From the NCBI GenBank assembly GCA_041913905.1, contig JAYSEK010000004.1:102342-166341 (forward strand): DNA of 64,000 nucleotides. The letters are read 5' to 3'. The stretch's first letter is position 1. Every line of letters starts with the position of its first letter. A model generated the notes under the pieces. The model saw only the letters and a list, made by a program, of their open reading frames with translations, ran no database searches and was not told the origin of the DNA. The translations under genes and the position numbers were made by a program. The stretch is from Roseateles_B sp041913905 (GTDB taxonomy: Bacteria > Pseudomonadota > Gammaproteobacteria > Burkholderiales > Burkholderiaceae_C). Of the stretch, positions 1-9,300 are shown piece after piece.

Positions 1-939
1 CAGCGCCTCACGCACCGGCGCCGGCACCGCCTCGCCGGCCGCCTTGAAGGCCGCCAGCAGCTGGTAGGGCATCACCCTGGCCTTGGCAACGACCTGCGCG
101 TCGCTCAGCTTGGCGGCCACGGCCTCGGCCATGCCGGGCAACTCGAACACGCCGTGCCGGGCGAAGGTGTTCAAGTTCTGACGCACCATCTGCCACGAGC
201 CCTGGCGGGCGATCTGGGCCCATTGGGCCGCGCTCAGCGGCAGCGCTGTCAGCATCTGGAACGGCAGCTCCGGCAACTCGGCTGCCTCGCCCTGCGACGT
301 CGCGCGCTTGAAGCGCTCGAAGGCCTGGGTGAGCGGGGGCAGCGCCGCTTCATCGAAGGGGCGGCCGATCAGCCAGGCGAACCAGGCCGCACGCCAGGCC
401 TCGGCGGGCTTGGGGTGCACCATCTTCACCACGTCGGCCAGCGAAGGCGTGGTACCCACGGCGGCGTTCAGCAGCTGCTTCTCGGTGGCCGTCAGCAGCC
501 ACTGCTGCACCAGCTTCTTGGGCCGCGAGCCCAGGGACTTGCGACCCACCGCGCCGCTGCGCAGGATCTGCACGAAGTTGCGCAGCATCTTGCCGTTGTC
601 CACCACGCGGGAGAACACCTGACTCAGCAGGGCCACGTCGCGCTGGGCCAGGCTCGCGGCCAGCAGGGCCGGCATGTCCTTCATGTGGCCGGACTGGCGG
701 CCGTAGATCGCCGTCTTGGCCACGAAGGCAGGCTCCAGCTGCTGCGTCAGGGCCAGCGCTTGTTCGAGCTGATCCCCGGCATCGGCATAGAAGGTCCGGC
801 TCAGGCAACCGGTGGCCGCCAACTGCGCCAGCTGGTGGCGGGGGCTGAAGGCATAGGCCGGGGCCTGTTGGGCATTGCGCGCCGTGGCGGCAGGCAGCAG
901 CGCGCCCTTGATGGTGTGGAACAGCTGGGTGTTGACCAT
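1..939 (-). CDS. rsr: Ro60-like TROVE-domain RNA-binding protein (partial, C-terminus off the left edge)
   Basis: The first 313 residues of a Ro60/Rsr protein are visible. The TROVE module forms a ring of HEAT-like helices that binds misfolded RNA ends and Y RNAs. The visible sequence has the expected N-terminal pattern, with the stretches AYAFSPRHQLAQLAATG and TAIYGRQSGHMKDMPALL matching the family's conserved opening. Full-length Rsr is roughly 500 residues, so the vWA-like C-terminal part lies outside the window. The ATG at 939 follows a GAGGAGAA ribosome-binding site. It is divergent from rtcR and sits behind a consensus sigma-54 promoter, matching the known rsr/rtc RNA-repair arrangement in which RtcR activates the operon. 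Genes further downstream (rtcB, rtcA, Y RNA) cannot be seen here. Confidence 0.9.
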   Translation of the reverse strand, partial: MVNTQLFHTIKGALLPAATARNAQQAPAYAFSPRHQLAQLAATGCLSRTFYADAGDQLEQALALTQQLEPAFVAKTAIYGRQSGHMKDMPALLAASLAQRDVALLSQVFSRVVDNGKMLRNFVQILRSGAVGRKSLGSRPKKLVQQWLLTATEKQLLNAAVGTTPSLADVVKMVHPKPAEAWRAAWFAWLIGRPFDEAALPPLTQAFERFKRATSQGEAAELPELPFQMLTALPLSAAQWAQIARQGSWQMVRQNLNTFARHGVFELPGMAEAVAAKLSDAQVVAKARVMPYQLLAAFKAAGEAVPAPVREAL

Positions 940-986
940 GAGGTTCTCCTCTTCTTCATTCAACGTCTTGCGTATGCCTTCTTCTT

Positions 987-1002
987 TGCAAGGGGTGTGC
1001 CA
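987..1002 (-). promoter_or_regulatory. Sigma-54 promoter of rsr (-24/-12)
   Basis: Read on the minus strand the site is TGGCACACCCCTTGCA, which fits the sigma-54 consensus TGGCAC-N5-TTGCA exactly, with the GG and GC dinucleotides 10 nt apart. Transcription would start near 976, leaving a leader of about 37 nt before the rsr ATG at 939. The divergent neighbour RtcR is a sigma-54 activator, so promoter and activator sit side by side. Confidence 0.88.
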
Positions 1003-1054
1003 GCTTTGCCAGGAGCTGCCAGACAAGAGGCCAAGTCATTGATTTGATTGGAAA

Positions 1055-1064
1055 AGAAGCTTCT
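1055..1064. promoter_or_regulatory. Candidate RtcR upstream activator site
   Basis: AGAAGCTTCT is a perfect 10-bp palindrome centred about 84 bp upstream of the predicted rsr start site, a usual distance for a bacterial enhancer-binding protein. Between it and rtcR, two copies of CCTCGAT occur (around 1080 and 1094). Assignment to RtcR is inference from position only. Confidence 0.35.
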
Positions 1065-1146
1065 CGCCCATTCGCACCACCTCGATTCTTCGCCTCGATG
1101 CAGGCGCCAGAGCTAGACTTGCCGCTATTCATTTATCTTTTTCGCT

Positions 1147-2787
1147 ATGCCCAAGAGAACCGTCGTCATCGGCTTCCTAGGTTCCCAACTGGATGCCGGC
1201 CAGGGCGCGGGCCGCTGGGAGAAGTGGCGGCCGACGATCTCCCTGGTCCAGCATGAGGACATGGTGGTCGACCGCATCGAGCTGCTGCATGCACGTGCGC
1301 ACACGACGCTGGCCCAGCAGGTGCAGCGCGACGTGGCCAGCACCTCACCCGACACCCTGGTGAAGCTCGTGCCCATGGACGTGGCCGACCCCTGGGACTT
1401 CGGCGAGATGTACGCGGCGCTCTACGACTGGGCGCGCGCCTACCGCTTCGACCCCGCGCACGAGCAGTACTGGGCCCACATCACCACGGGCACGCATGTG
1501 GCGCAGATCTGCATGTTCCTGATGGTGGAGTCCCGCTTCATCCCCGGCGTGCTGCTGCAGACCGCGCCGCCGCGCAAGCAGCGCCAGGGTGATCCGGGCC
1601 GCTACACCTTGATCGACCTGGACCTCTCCCGCTACGACGTGCTGGCTCAGCGCTTCAGCCAGGCGCAGGCGGAGGCGCTGGACTTCCTCAAGAGTGGCAT
1701 CCCCACGCGCAACAAGCGCTTCAATGCGCTGATCGAGGAGATCGAGCGCGTGGCGGTGCGCTCGCAGGCGCCCATCCTGCTGACGGGCCCCACGGGCGCC
1801 GGCAAGTCACACCTGGCGCGGCGCATGTTCGAGCTGAAGAAGGCCCAGCACCGGGTAGAGGGCGATTTCGTCGAGGTGAACTGCGCGACCCTGCGCGGCG
1901 ACAGCGCGGCCTCCACCCTCTTCGGCCACAAGAAGGGCGCCTTCACCGGTGCCGCCGCGGACCGCGCCGGCCTGCTGCGCACCGCCCACCAGGGCGTGCT
2001 GTTCCTCGACGAGATCGGCGAACTGGGGCTGGACGAGCAGGCCATGCTGCTCAAGGCCGTGGAGGAAAAGCGCTTCTTCCCCATGGGCAGCGACCGCGAA
2101 GTCAGCAGCGACTTCCAGCTGATCGCCGGCACCAACCGCGACCTGCGTGTGGACGTGGCCCAGGGCCGCTTCCGCGAGGATCTCTTCGCCCGCATCAACC
2201 TCTGGGCCTACACCCTTCCCGGCCTGGCGCAGCGGCCGGAGGACATCGAGCCCAATGTCGATCACCTGCTGGCCCGCTGCACCGCCGAGATGGGCCATGC
2301 CGTGCGCTTCAATGTGGAGGCCAAGTCCCGCTACCTGCAGTTCGCCCGCAGCGCCGAGGCCTTGTGGAGCGGCAATTTCCGCGACCTCAGCGCCAGCATC
2401 ACCCGCATGGCGACGCTGGCCGAGGGCGGACGCATCAGCACGAGTCTGGTCGAAGCGGAGATCCAGCGCCTGCGCTGGTTGTGGGAGCCGGCGGGTGACG
2501 TGCCCGCGCGCAAGGGCATGGGCTCGCGCGCAGGTGGCGTCGACGACATCGACCTCACTGCCCTGCTCGACGAGGACACCCTGGCCGCCATGGACCTCTT
2601 CGATCAGCTGCAGCTGCAGTCCGTGCTGCAGGTCTGCCGCGACTGCCCCAGCCTCTCCGAAGCCGGCCGCCGGCTGTTCGATCAGTCCCGCACCCAGCGC
2701 AGCGTGCTCAATGATGCGGATCGGTTGAGGAAGTACCTGATGAGGTTTGGCGTGAGGTGGGAGCAGGTGAAGGGGCTGGCGGCCTGA
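1147..2787 (+). CDS. rtcR: RtcR, sigma-54-dependent activator of the RNA-repair operon
   Basis: The protein has 546 residues. About 1-185 is the RtcR N-terminal sensor domain (CARF-like Rossmann fold). A sigma-54 AAA+ domain follows, with Walker A GPTGAGKS near 214-221, the sigma-54-contacting loop GAFTGA near 264-269 and Walker B VLFLDEIGEL near 285-294. A helix-turn-helix domain occupies roughly 482-546. The length is normal for RtcR (about 530). In the family, the sensor domain holds the ATPase in check until RNA damage products are sensed, after which it drives transcription of the RNA repair genes. Here the target is almost certainly the divergent rsr gene. The last 171 bp of the gene are duplicated near 12.5 kb, so its 3' end may have been replaced when the neighbouring island arrived. 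Confidence 0.93.
   Translation: MPKRTVVIGFLGSQLDAGQGAGRWEKWRPTISLVQHEDMVVDRIELLHARAHTTLAQQVQRDVASTSPDTLVKLVPMDVADPWDFGEMYAALYDWARAYRFDPAHEQYWAHITTGTHVAQICMFLMVESRFIPGVLLQTAPPRKQRQGDPGRYTLIDLDLSRYDVLAQRFSQAQAEALDFLKSGIPTRNKRFNALIEEIERVAVRSQAPILLTGPTGAGKSHLARRMFELKKAQHRVEGDFVEVNCATLRGDSAASTLFGHKKGAFTGAAADRAGLLRTAHQGVLFLDEIGELGLDEQAMLLKAVEEKRFFPMGSDREVSSDFQLIAGTNRDLRVDVAQGRFREDLFARINLWAYTLPGLAQRPEDIEPNVDHLLARCTAEMGHAVRFNVEAKSRYLQFARSAEALWSGNFRDLSASITRMATLAEGGRISTSLVEAEIQRLRWLWEPAGDVPARKGMGSRAGGVDDIDLTALLDEDTLAAMDLFDQLQLQSVLQVCRDCPSLSEAGRRLFDQSRTQRSVLNDADRLRKYLMRFGVRWEQVKGLAA
2590..2760 (+). repeat. Direct repeat, copy 1 (3' end of rtcR)
   Basis: This 171-bp segment, beginning at the MDLFDQ codons of rtcR, is repeated in the same orientation at 12501-12671 with about 4 mismatches by eye (about 98% identity). 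Similarity begins abruptly at the ATG and fades just before the stop codon. Confidence 0.92.
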
Positions 2788-2846
2788 GGCTGCCCAGTGC
2801 ACGCCGCAGACCTGCTCGGGCGGGGCGCTACGGGAGCTGGGCAGCC
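2788..2846. repeat. Inverted repeat directly after rtcR
   Basis: GGCTGCCCAG (2788-2797) and CTGGGCAGCC (2837-2846) are perfect 10-bp arms starting at the first base after the rtcR stop. The 39-nt loop contains a smaller CCGC/GCGG stem. There is no T-tract, so it is not a standard terminator. It may be a 3' RNA structure or the trace of an insertion junction. From 2847 to 3078 I see no convincing gene. Confidence 0.55.
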
Positions 2847-3078
2847 GCTAAGGCGCCGAGCCTGCCACATACTTGGCGCGCAGGACATATCCGGAGCGGC
2901 CAAAGGATCAGGTCTTGATCGATGAGTGGACGGCACGCAGCAGTTGGCCCAGACCAGCACGCCAGCCTGCGCGCTCTGCGCCCTGTAGGTTGCCATCCGG
3001 CGTGACGCCGGCTCGCTCGCCCACCGGCGCGCACCGACAATGGCGGCGCCCTGTTCACCCCACGCACCTCCCCGAGCC

Positions 3079-4005
3079 ATGCATCGCCTACCACCGCTTC
3101 ACATCGAGACTCCCCTGCTCCCCTCGCGCGCACTGCAGGCGGGGCCTTACGCCTCGGTCTGGCTGAAGATGGATGCCCTGCAGCCCTCAGGATCCTTCAA
3201 GCTCCGCGGCGTCGGCCATGCCTGTCAGACATATGCAGCGCGGGGAGCCAAGGGCTTTGTTTCCTCGTCCGGCGGCAATGCCGGGCTCGCCGTGGCCTAT
3301 GCTGGCCGGCAGCTGGGCCTGCCGGTGCGGGTGGTGGTGCCGGAGACCACCACCGAGCGCGCCAGGCAGCTCCTGGTGCTCGAAGGCGCCGAGCTCATCG
3401 TGCACGGGGCCTCGTGGCAGGAGGCCAATGAACGAGCCCAGTCCCTGCTGACGCCATCCGACGCCTTCATCCATCCCTTCGACGACCCACTGCTGTGGGA
3501 AGGTCACGCCACGCTCGTGGACGAGGTCGCGCGCACGCCCGTGCGGCCTGAGGCCGTGGTCGTCGCAGTGGGCGGGGGCGGCCTGCTCAGCGGCGTGGTC
3601 CAGGGACTGCGGCGCAACGGCATGCAGGACGTGCCCGTCATCGCCGTCGAAACCGAGGGAGCGGCGTCCTTCCATGCCGCTCAGGCGGCCGGGCAGCTCG
3701 TGACGCTGGAACGCATCGACAGCATCGCCTCGTCCCTGGGCGCCAAGCGGGTCTGCGAGCAGGCGCTGCATTGCGCCCGCACCCATCCCATCCACAGCGC
3801 GCGCGTGAGCGACGCTCAAGCGCTGCAGGCCTGCGAGCGATTCCTGGCTGACCACCGCCTGCTCGTCGAGCCCGCCTGCGGTGCCGCACTGGCCGCCGTC
3901 TACGACCAGCATCCCGCGCTGGACGCCTACCAGCACGTGCTGGTCGTGGTCTGCGGTGGTGCGACAGCGACGCTGGAGCAGATCCGGCGCTGGGCGGGAC
4001 GCTGA
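3079..4005 (+). CDS. PLP-dependent serine/threonine dehydratase-like enzyme
   Basis: A 308-residue fold-type II PLP enzyme. The Schiff-base lysine lies in the motif SGSFKLRG (about residue 40), followed by the substrate loop SSGGNAGLA and the phosphate-binding glycine loop VGGGGLLSG, as in L-serine/L-threonine dehydratases that deaminate Ser or Thr to pyruvate or 2-oxobutyrate. There is no C-terminal ACT regulatory domain, which is closer to the short catabolic (SDS-type) enzymes than to IlvA. I chose the ATG at 3079 because LHIETPLLPS is where the family begins; an upstream ATG at 3040 would add residues with no family character. It stands alone, 163 bp ahead of jetA, inside the segment flanked by rtcR repeats. 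Exact substrate is not resolved. Confidence 0.8.
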   Translation: MHRLPPLHIETPLLPSRALQAGPYASVWLKMDALQPSGSFKLRGVGHACQTYAARGAKGFVSSSGGNAGLAVAYAGRQLGLPVRVVVPETTTERARQLLVLEGAELIVHGASWQEANERAQSLLTPSDAFIHPFDDPLLWEGHATLVDEVARTPVRPEAVVVAVGGGGLLSGVVQGLRRNGMQDVPVIAVETEGAASFHAAQAAGQLVTLERIDSIASSLGAKRVCEQALHCARTHPIHSARVSDAQALQACERFLADHRLLVEPACGAALAAVYDQHPALDAYQHVLVVVCGGATATLEQIRRWAGR

Positions 4006-4168
4006 GCCCATGGCAGCGCAGCGAGACACTGCGGCGCAGTATCGCTGGCCGGCACGTCGATTCGGCGTCTGGCGCAGATCTCAGCCAGGAGTCGGGCGAT
4101 CCTGGCCGTGATAATCTGCCAAACCCCGCCGCCGCAGGCCGACCCGACCGGCCGCATGAGCGCATGAA

Positions 4169-5611
4169 TTGGGGAGAACGACCACGTCCTCATCGGCCAT
4201 CTTCTTCCACGGCGCCACCGAACATTTCTTCCGCCCGCTGACCTGGGCCGACCGTGAGGCCTGCGCGGCCGTCCTGCGCGGCCTGCACGAACGCGTGCAC
4301 GGCCCGGAGGCCGACTACGCGCAGGCGCTGACAAAGGACCTGGTCCTGGACATCTGCCTGGGCGTGATCGCCCTGCCCGCCTACCGCGAGGGCGCGCTCT
4401 CCGCCACCCAGGCCGTGAATGCCGAGGCCGAGCGCGGCTATGCGCTGAACCTCTTGCGCGCGCTGAAGGAGCACGGCTGGCTGGAGGACTACAAAGACCC
4501 GATCGACCTGCAGCCGGTGCTCAAGCTGACCCGTGCCGGCAAAGCCTTCGCGGAGACATTCGCCGAGCTGGACAACACCCGTCACAAGACCCGCCAGCGC
4601 AATATGCGCTCGGCCCGCAAGGCGCTGCTGGCCTTCCTGGACAGCCATGACGAAGATGAGCTGCTCGACGCGCATGACTACGCCAGCCGCGTCGTGCAGG
4701 ACCTGCAGGATGACATCGAGTACTTCCGCGCGCTGATGCAGAGCCTCACCCGCGAGGCGCTGACGCAGAAACTGGCCTGGGACGAGTTCAACGACTTCCT
4801 TGAACGCCGGTTCGGCAAGGAGATGTCCGTGCGGCTGGTGGCGGATTCGGTGGACCGCCACCGCGGCCAGATCATCGAGCTGCTGGAACAGATCCGCGCA
4901 TGGCCGGACGAGCTGCGCGCGCGCATCGACACGGCACTGCACCAGCGAGCCGACTGGCTGGAACCCATGGTCGCCGACGGTCGCAGCGCCACGCTGTGGT
5001 TGTGCCAGCGCGTCGAGCAGCTGATCGATGCCGCCTGCGAACTGAAGCTGCCGATGTTGCGCAGCGAGATGCACAACTACGTGCGCCGCTTCACCAGCCT
5101 GCTGCGCCAGGCGCTTTCGCTGGACTATGGTGCCGAGTCGCCCATGGGCCTGACGCTGGCCGGCATCAAGACCGCCGATGCGCCGCGCAAGGCGGCGTGG
5201 CTGGAGCTGCTGGGACGGCGTCTGGCCACGGCCGAGTTGCGCCTGGTCCCCGTTGGCAGCCTGCGCTGGACACAGCGGGAGCGCCAGCAGGTGGAAGGCG
5301 ACGAGACCGAGTGGCGCATTCGCACGGACAGCCGGCTGGAAGCGGCGCTGCGCCGTGCTGAGGCGGAGGCCTTCGTCATCAGCGAGGAGAACGTGCTTCG
5401 GCAACTGGGCCATGTCGGGGCCGTGTCGCTGCGCCTCTCCGATCTCGCGGCGCGACGAGCGGACGAAGTGCTGACCAGCCTGCACGCCGTCGGCGCGGCA
5501 CGGTCCGCGCAGGGGCGCGGGCGGTGGCAGGTTCGCAAGCTCGGCGAGCGTTTCGAAACGACGAGCTTTTCCGCTGATGATTACGAGCTGCGCCGCCTGC
5601 CCAAGCCATGA
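4169..5611 (+). CDS. jetA: Wadjet defence protein JetA (kleisin-like subunit)
   Basis: About 480 residues, rich in helices, with the FFHGATEHFFRPLTW opening typical of JetA proteins. JetA is the kleisin-like subunit that links the JetC ATPase heads and binds JetB; the complex extrudes circular plasmid DNA loops before JetD cuts them. It is the first gene of a tight jetABCD operon and overlaps jetB by ATGA. The start is unusual: no ATG or GTG precedes the conserved region. TTG at 4169 is used here, but the Shine-Dalgarno-like GGGGAGA at 4171-4177 lies inside that reading and would better serve a rare ACG codon at 4184. Subtype (I, II or III) is not assigned. Confidence 0.85.
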   Translation: MGRTTTSSSAIFFHGATEHFFRPLTWADREACAAVLRGLHERVHGPEADYAQALTKDLVLDICLGVIALPAYREGALSATQAVNAEAERGYALNLLRALKEHGWLEDYKDPIDLQPVLKLTRAGKAFAETFAELDNTRHKTRQRNMRSARKALLAFLDSHDEDELLDAHDYASRVVQDLQDDIEYFRALMQSLTREALTQKLAWDEFNDFLERRFGKEMSVRLVADSVDRHRGQIIELLEQIRAWPDELRARIDTALHQRADWLEPMVADGRSATLWLCQRVEQLIDAACELKLPMLRSEMHNYVRRFTSLLRQALSLDYGAESPMGLTLAGIKTADAPRKAAWLELLGRRLATAELRLVPVGSLRWTQRERQQVEGDETEWRIRTDSRLEAALRRAEAEAFVISEENVLRQLGHVGAVSLRLSDLAARRADEVLTSLHAVGAARSAQGRGRWQVRKLGERFETTSFSADDYELRRLPKP

Positions 5612-6300
5612 GCACCGAAACCTTCCACACGCTGCTCGATACCCGCCTGGCCGACCGTACCGCCGGCAACGTCTCGCGCCGCCGCTTCGCCGAGATCTGC
5701 AACCGCCTGCTGGCCGGAGGCATCCTCTGGCGCGACTATTCCAAGCCCGAGCAGGCGCTGTATGACGACGCCACGCTGGCCGAGGAGTTGCTGCGCGAAT
5801 GGTTCGATGTACTGGGCTTCACGCTGACGCATGACGTGGATGCCAACCTGATGCGCCTGTATCCGCCGAGTGACGACCAGGAGGACGAAGACGGGGTCAA
5901 GCGGCTGCGCGCGCGGCTGTCCAAGGACGTTGTGGCCGCGGCGCTGGGTCTGCGCTTCCTCTACAGCGAGGGGCTGACCGGCAAGCGCGAGCTGGTCAAC
6001 CAGGAGCTGGCGATCAGCCTGGAGGAGCTGTCGCAGACGCTGGTTTCGCTGCTCGGCACCACGCTGCCGACCTCGGCGGCGGAGCGGGTGCAGTTGTTGC
6101 GCGAGCTGCGCAAGCACCGCCTGGTGCGCTTTCGGGAGGCCGATGCCGGTTTCGGCCAGATGGAGATGCTGTTGGGCGTGCTGCGGCCCATCCTCTCCTT
6201 TGTCAGCGACGAAGCGCTGCTTGAAGTGCGCCAGCTGATGCTGGCCAAGGAATCCGCCGGCCAGGAAGGCTTCTTGCCGATCACTGCGGGGGAGACCTGA
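5608..6300 (+). CDS. jetB: Wadjet defence protein JetB (KITE/MukE-like subunit)
   Basis: A 230-residue, mostly helical protein with winged-helix-like content, the size and position of JetB. JetB binds JetA as the KITE subunit, comparable to MukE in the MukBEF condensin. It starts with ATG in an ATGA overlap with the jetA stop and ends one base before the jetC ATG, so the three genes are translationally coupled. An acidic segment (SDDQEDEDG, about residues 89-97) is likely a surface loop. The call rests on operon position plus overall character rather than a catalytic motif. Confidence 0.82.
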   Translation: MSTETFHTLLDTRLADRTAGNVSRRRFAEICNRLLAGGILWRDYSKPEQALYDDATLAEELLREWFDVLGFTLTHDVDANLMRLYPPSDDQEDEDGVKRLRARLSKDVVAAALGLRFLYSEGLTGKRELVNQELAISLEELSQTLVSLLGTTLPTSAAERVQLLRELRKHRLVRFREADAGFGQMEMLLGVLRPILSFVSDEALLEVRQLMLAKESAGQEGFLPITAGET

Positions 6301-6301
6301 G

Positions 6302-9300
6302 ATGCGTCTGCAGCGATTGATCACCGTCAACTGGGGCACGCTGGAAACGCGAGACTGGCCGCTGGCAGACGCTACCTTGCTGACCGGCGAATCAGGCTCT
6401 GGCAAATCCACGCTGCTGGATGCCATCCAGGCCGTACTCACGGCGGCCCGGCAAGGGGTCTTCCACTTCAACGCGGGCCAGAACGAGTCGACCCAGAGCC
6501 GTCGCGGCGGCAAGGAGCCGCGCACGCTGCATGCCTACGCACTGGGCCAGTGCGGCAGCGAGGTCTTCCTGAGGCAGCGCTCGACCAGCTATGTCGGCCT
6601 GAGCTTCGAACCATCGGCCCAGGAGAAGGACGCGGAGCCGTTCAGCGCGCTGCTGGGCGTCGAGGCGCATGTAGACGGCGGCCGGGCTGACGGGGGCAAG
6701 CCGCTTTTCTTCCTCCTGCGCGGGGCGAATCTGGCGCTGTCGCATCTGTCGTCCGACGAATCGGTACCCGGTCGCGTTCGGCCGCTGCCGCTGAAGGAAG
6801 CCTATGCCCGGCTCCAGCACCGCCTGAACCTGCAGGCCGATCAGCTGCAGCGATTCGAGGGCAAGGACAGCTATCTGCAGCACCTCTACGGGCAGCTGCT
6901 GGGCCGCAAGTTCGTGCCCGAGGCGGATGCCACGCGATGCGCTCGGGCCATCGTCAAGGCCATGGCCTACCGCGAGATTGGCAACGTGAATGAGCTGGTG
7001 CGCGATGAGATCCTCGACGCGCACGACTTCAGCCATGAAGTCGCCAAGATGCGTCAGCTGATGCAGGAAATTGCCCGGCTGAAGGCCGACGCCGAGCGCC
7101 TGAAGCTGAATATCGACCGGCTGAAGCTGGTGGACGAGGCCGCGGGTGATGTTGTCGCGCTGCTGCGCCGCCATGTCGTGATGCTGAACGCCCATGCCTT
7201 GCGCTTGCAGCGCGATGCGCAGGCCGAGCGCGAGCGTCATCAGCGGCGCCGGGTCCAGCTGGAGGGGCAGGCCGGTGAGTCGCAGCTGCGGCTGCGCGCC
7301 ATCGATCTCGAGCGCAAGACCCTGAGCGAGGAACTGGCGCTCGTGCAGGGTGAACTGGCTCAGAGCGGCGTCGCGCAGGAGAAGCAGCGCCTGACGACGC
7401 TGGCGGCCCAGTACGCCGAACTGTTCCGCAAGGAATGGAGCCGGGTGCAGCAGGCCGCGCGGCAGATGGACGAGGTGCTGGTGCACGTGCATCAGCTGCT
7501 GGCTCTGGATCTCTCTCAGCTGCCTGAGCTGCAAGCGGCGGTGAAGCGACTCGCCGCCACGGCACTGCAGGCGACGAAGCAGTGGGGGCCTGCGCGCCTG
7601 CCGCTGCGGTCCGACGCGCAACTGGGGGACGAGCTTGCGGCCTTCGAGCTGGAACCGTTGGATCAGGCGCTGCGCGCATTGGAGCTGACGCTGCTGGGCC
7701 AGGACGAATGCTCGGTGATGTCCGCGCTGGTGACGGCGCGCAGCCAATTGCAGGTGCAGCAATCGGCATTGCTGAACGAGCAGGAGGCCCTGCGCGCAGA
7801 GCAGGCGCAATTGCTGGAGGGCCGGACGCCCGCGCCGGATGACGTACGGCGCGCGCAGCAGCTGCTGGAGGAGGCGCTGCCGAAAAGCCGTCCGCGCCTT
7901 CTGGCCGCGCTGGTCGAGCCTCGGCCGGGCAGCGCCTGGCAGGCCGCCATCGAAGGCTATATGGGGCGCGACCGCTTCGCCCTCATCGTCGAGCCGGAGC
8001 TTGAGGAGGACTCGATCCGCCTCGTCAAGCGCCACTTCCCGCGCCGTTCGCCAAAGGTCGTGCAGGGCGCCAAGGCCGTGGAGGACACGCGCGACATGGC
8101 GCTGCCGCCGCAGAGCATTCTCACGGAGTTGATCTGCGATCATCCCGTCGGCAAGGCCTACCTGCTGGCGCTGTACGGTCGCGTGCGCAAGGTGTCCAGC
8201 GAGGCGGAACTGCGCCGCACGCCCCAGGGCCTGATGCAGCAGGGCCTGGGCAGCCGCGCCTACGGCATGTTCGCCTGCCTGGCGGCTGAGCACGAGCTGG
8301 CCTTTGGCCTGGAGAGCCGCCAGCGGCGGCTGGCCTGGGTCAATGTGAGACTGGATGCCTTGGTCCCCGAACTGCAGCGGCTCAAGAGCATGACGCAGTC
8401 GCTGGCGACGGTGCAGGGCTGGTTCAGTCAGAGCCGTGCGGCCTCGCTGGCGGAAGCGCTGAGCGAGGCGCTGGCAACACGGCTGCGGCATGTCGACGTC
8501 GTGCATGACCTGCAGCGGCTGGATACCTCCAGCATCGAGTCCTTGGAGCAGCGGCGCGAAGCCCTGGGCGAGCGCCTCAAGGCGAAGCAGGCCCAGTGGG
8601 ACGCCGAGCAGCAGGCCATCGGCGTGCAGAACAAGGAACTGGGTCAGTTGATCAAGACGCTGGACGATCTCGACGCCGGTTTGCCTGGACTGGTTCAGGC
8701 CATCGTCATGGCTCAGGTGTGGATCAGCCGTTTCGCGAGCGCGGCCGGCGAGGTGGCCAGCGAGCTGCAGCTGCTGGACGAAGCCCGATCGATCGGCGAA
8801 GCCGAGCTGCCCAGCGCGGCGACGCTTCAGAATCACGCGGCGAATGCGGCGGAAAACCTGCCGGACCGGCTCAAGACCCTGCGCAACCACATCGCCACCT
8901 ACCTGGCCGGCGCGCGCACCGACGATGAGCGCTTCGCCTGGACCGAGCCGCCGCGCAATGTCGCGCAGATCGAGGCGGTGCTGCAGTCCGTGCTGGCCGT
9001 TCAGCAGGCAGCGCGCGAGCAGATGCGCCGGCAGGACGGCATCGGCCTGGCCGAGAACGTGGCGCGGCTGGAGAAGGCCGAGGCCACCTTCAACCATGTG
9101 TTCACCAGCGACTTCTGCTTCAAGGTCAGGCGCGACGTGAAGGACGGCTCCAATACGCTGCGCAAGCTCAGCCAGGAGCTGAAGGCCATCCAGTTCGGCG
9201 TGGACTCCTACGACGTGGTCCAGGACTGGGTGCCGCGCTACAAGGACTACTACGATTTTTTCGAGGCGCTGGACGGTGTGGTCGACCAGTTGGAGAAGGA

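Noticed and set aside
2847..3078. A short reading near 2873 (ARRTYPERPKDQVLIDEWTA)
   Set aside because: It looks slightly protein-like but has no supported start, ribosome-binding site or family match and merges into the dehydratase region.
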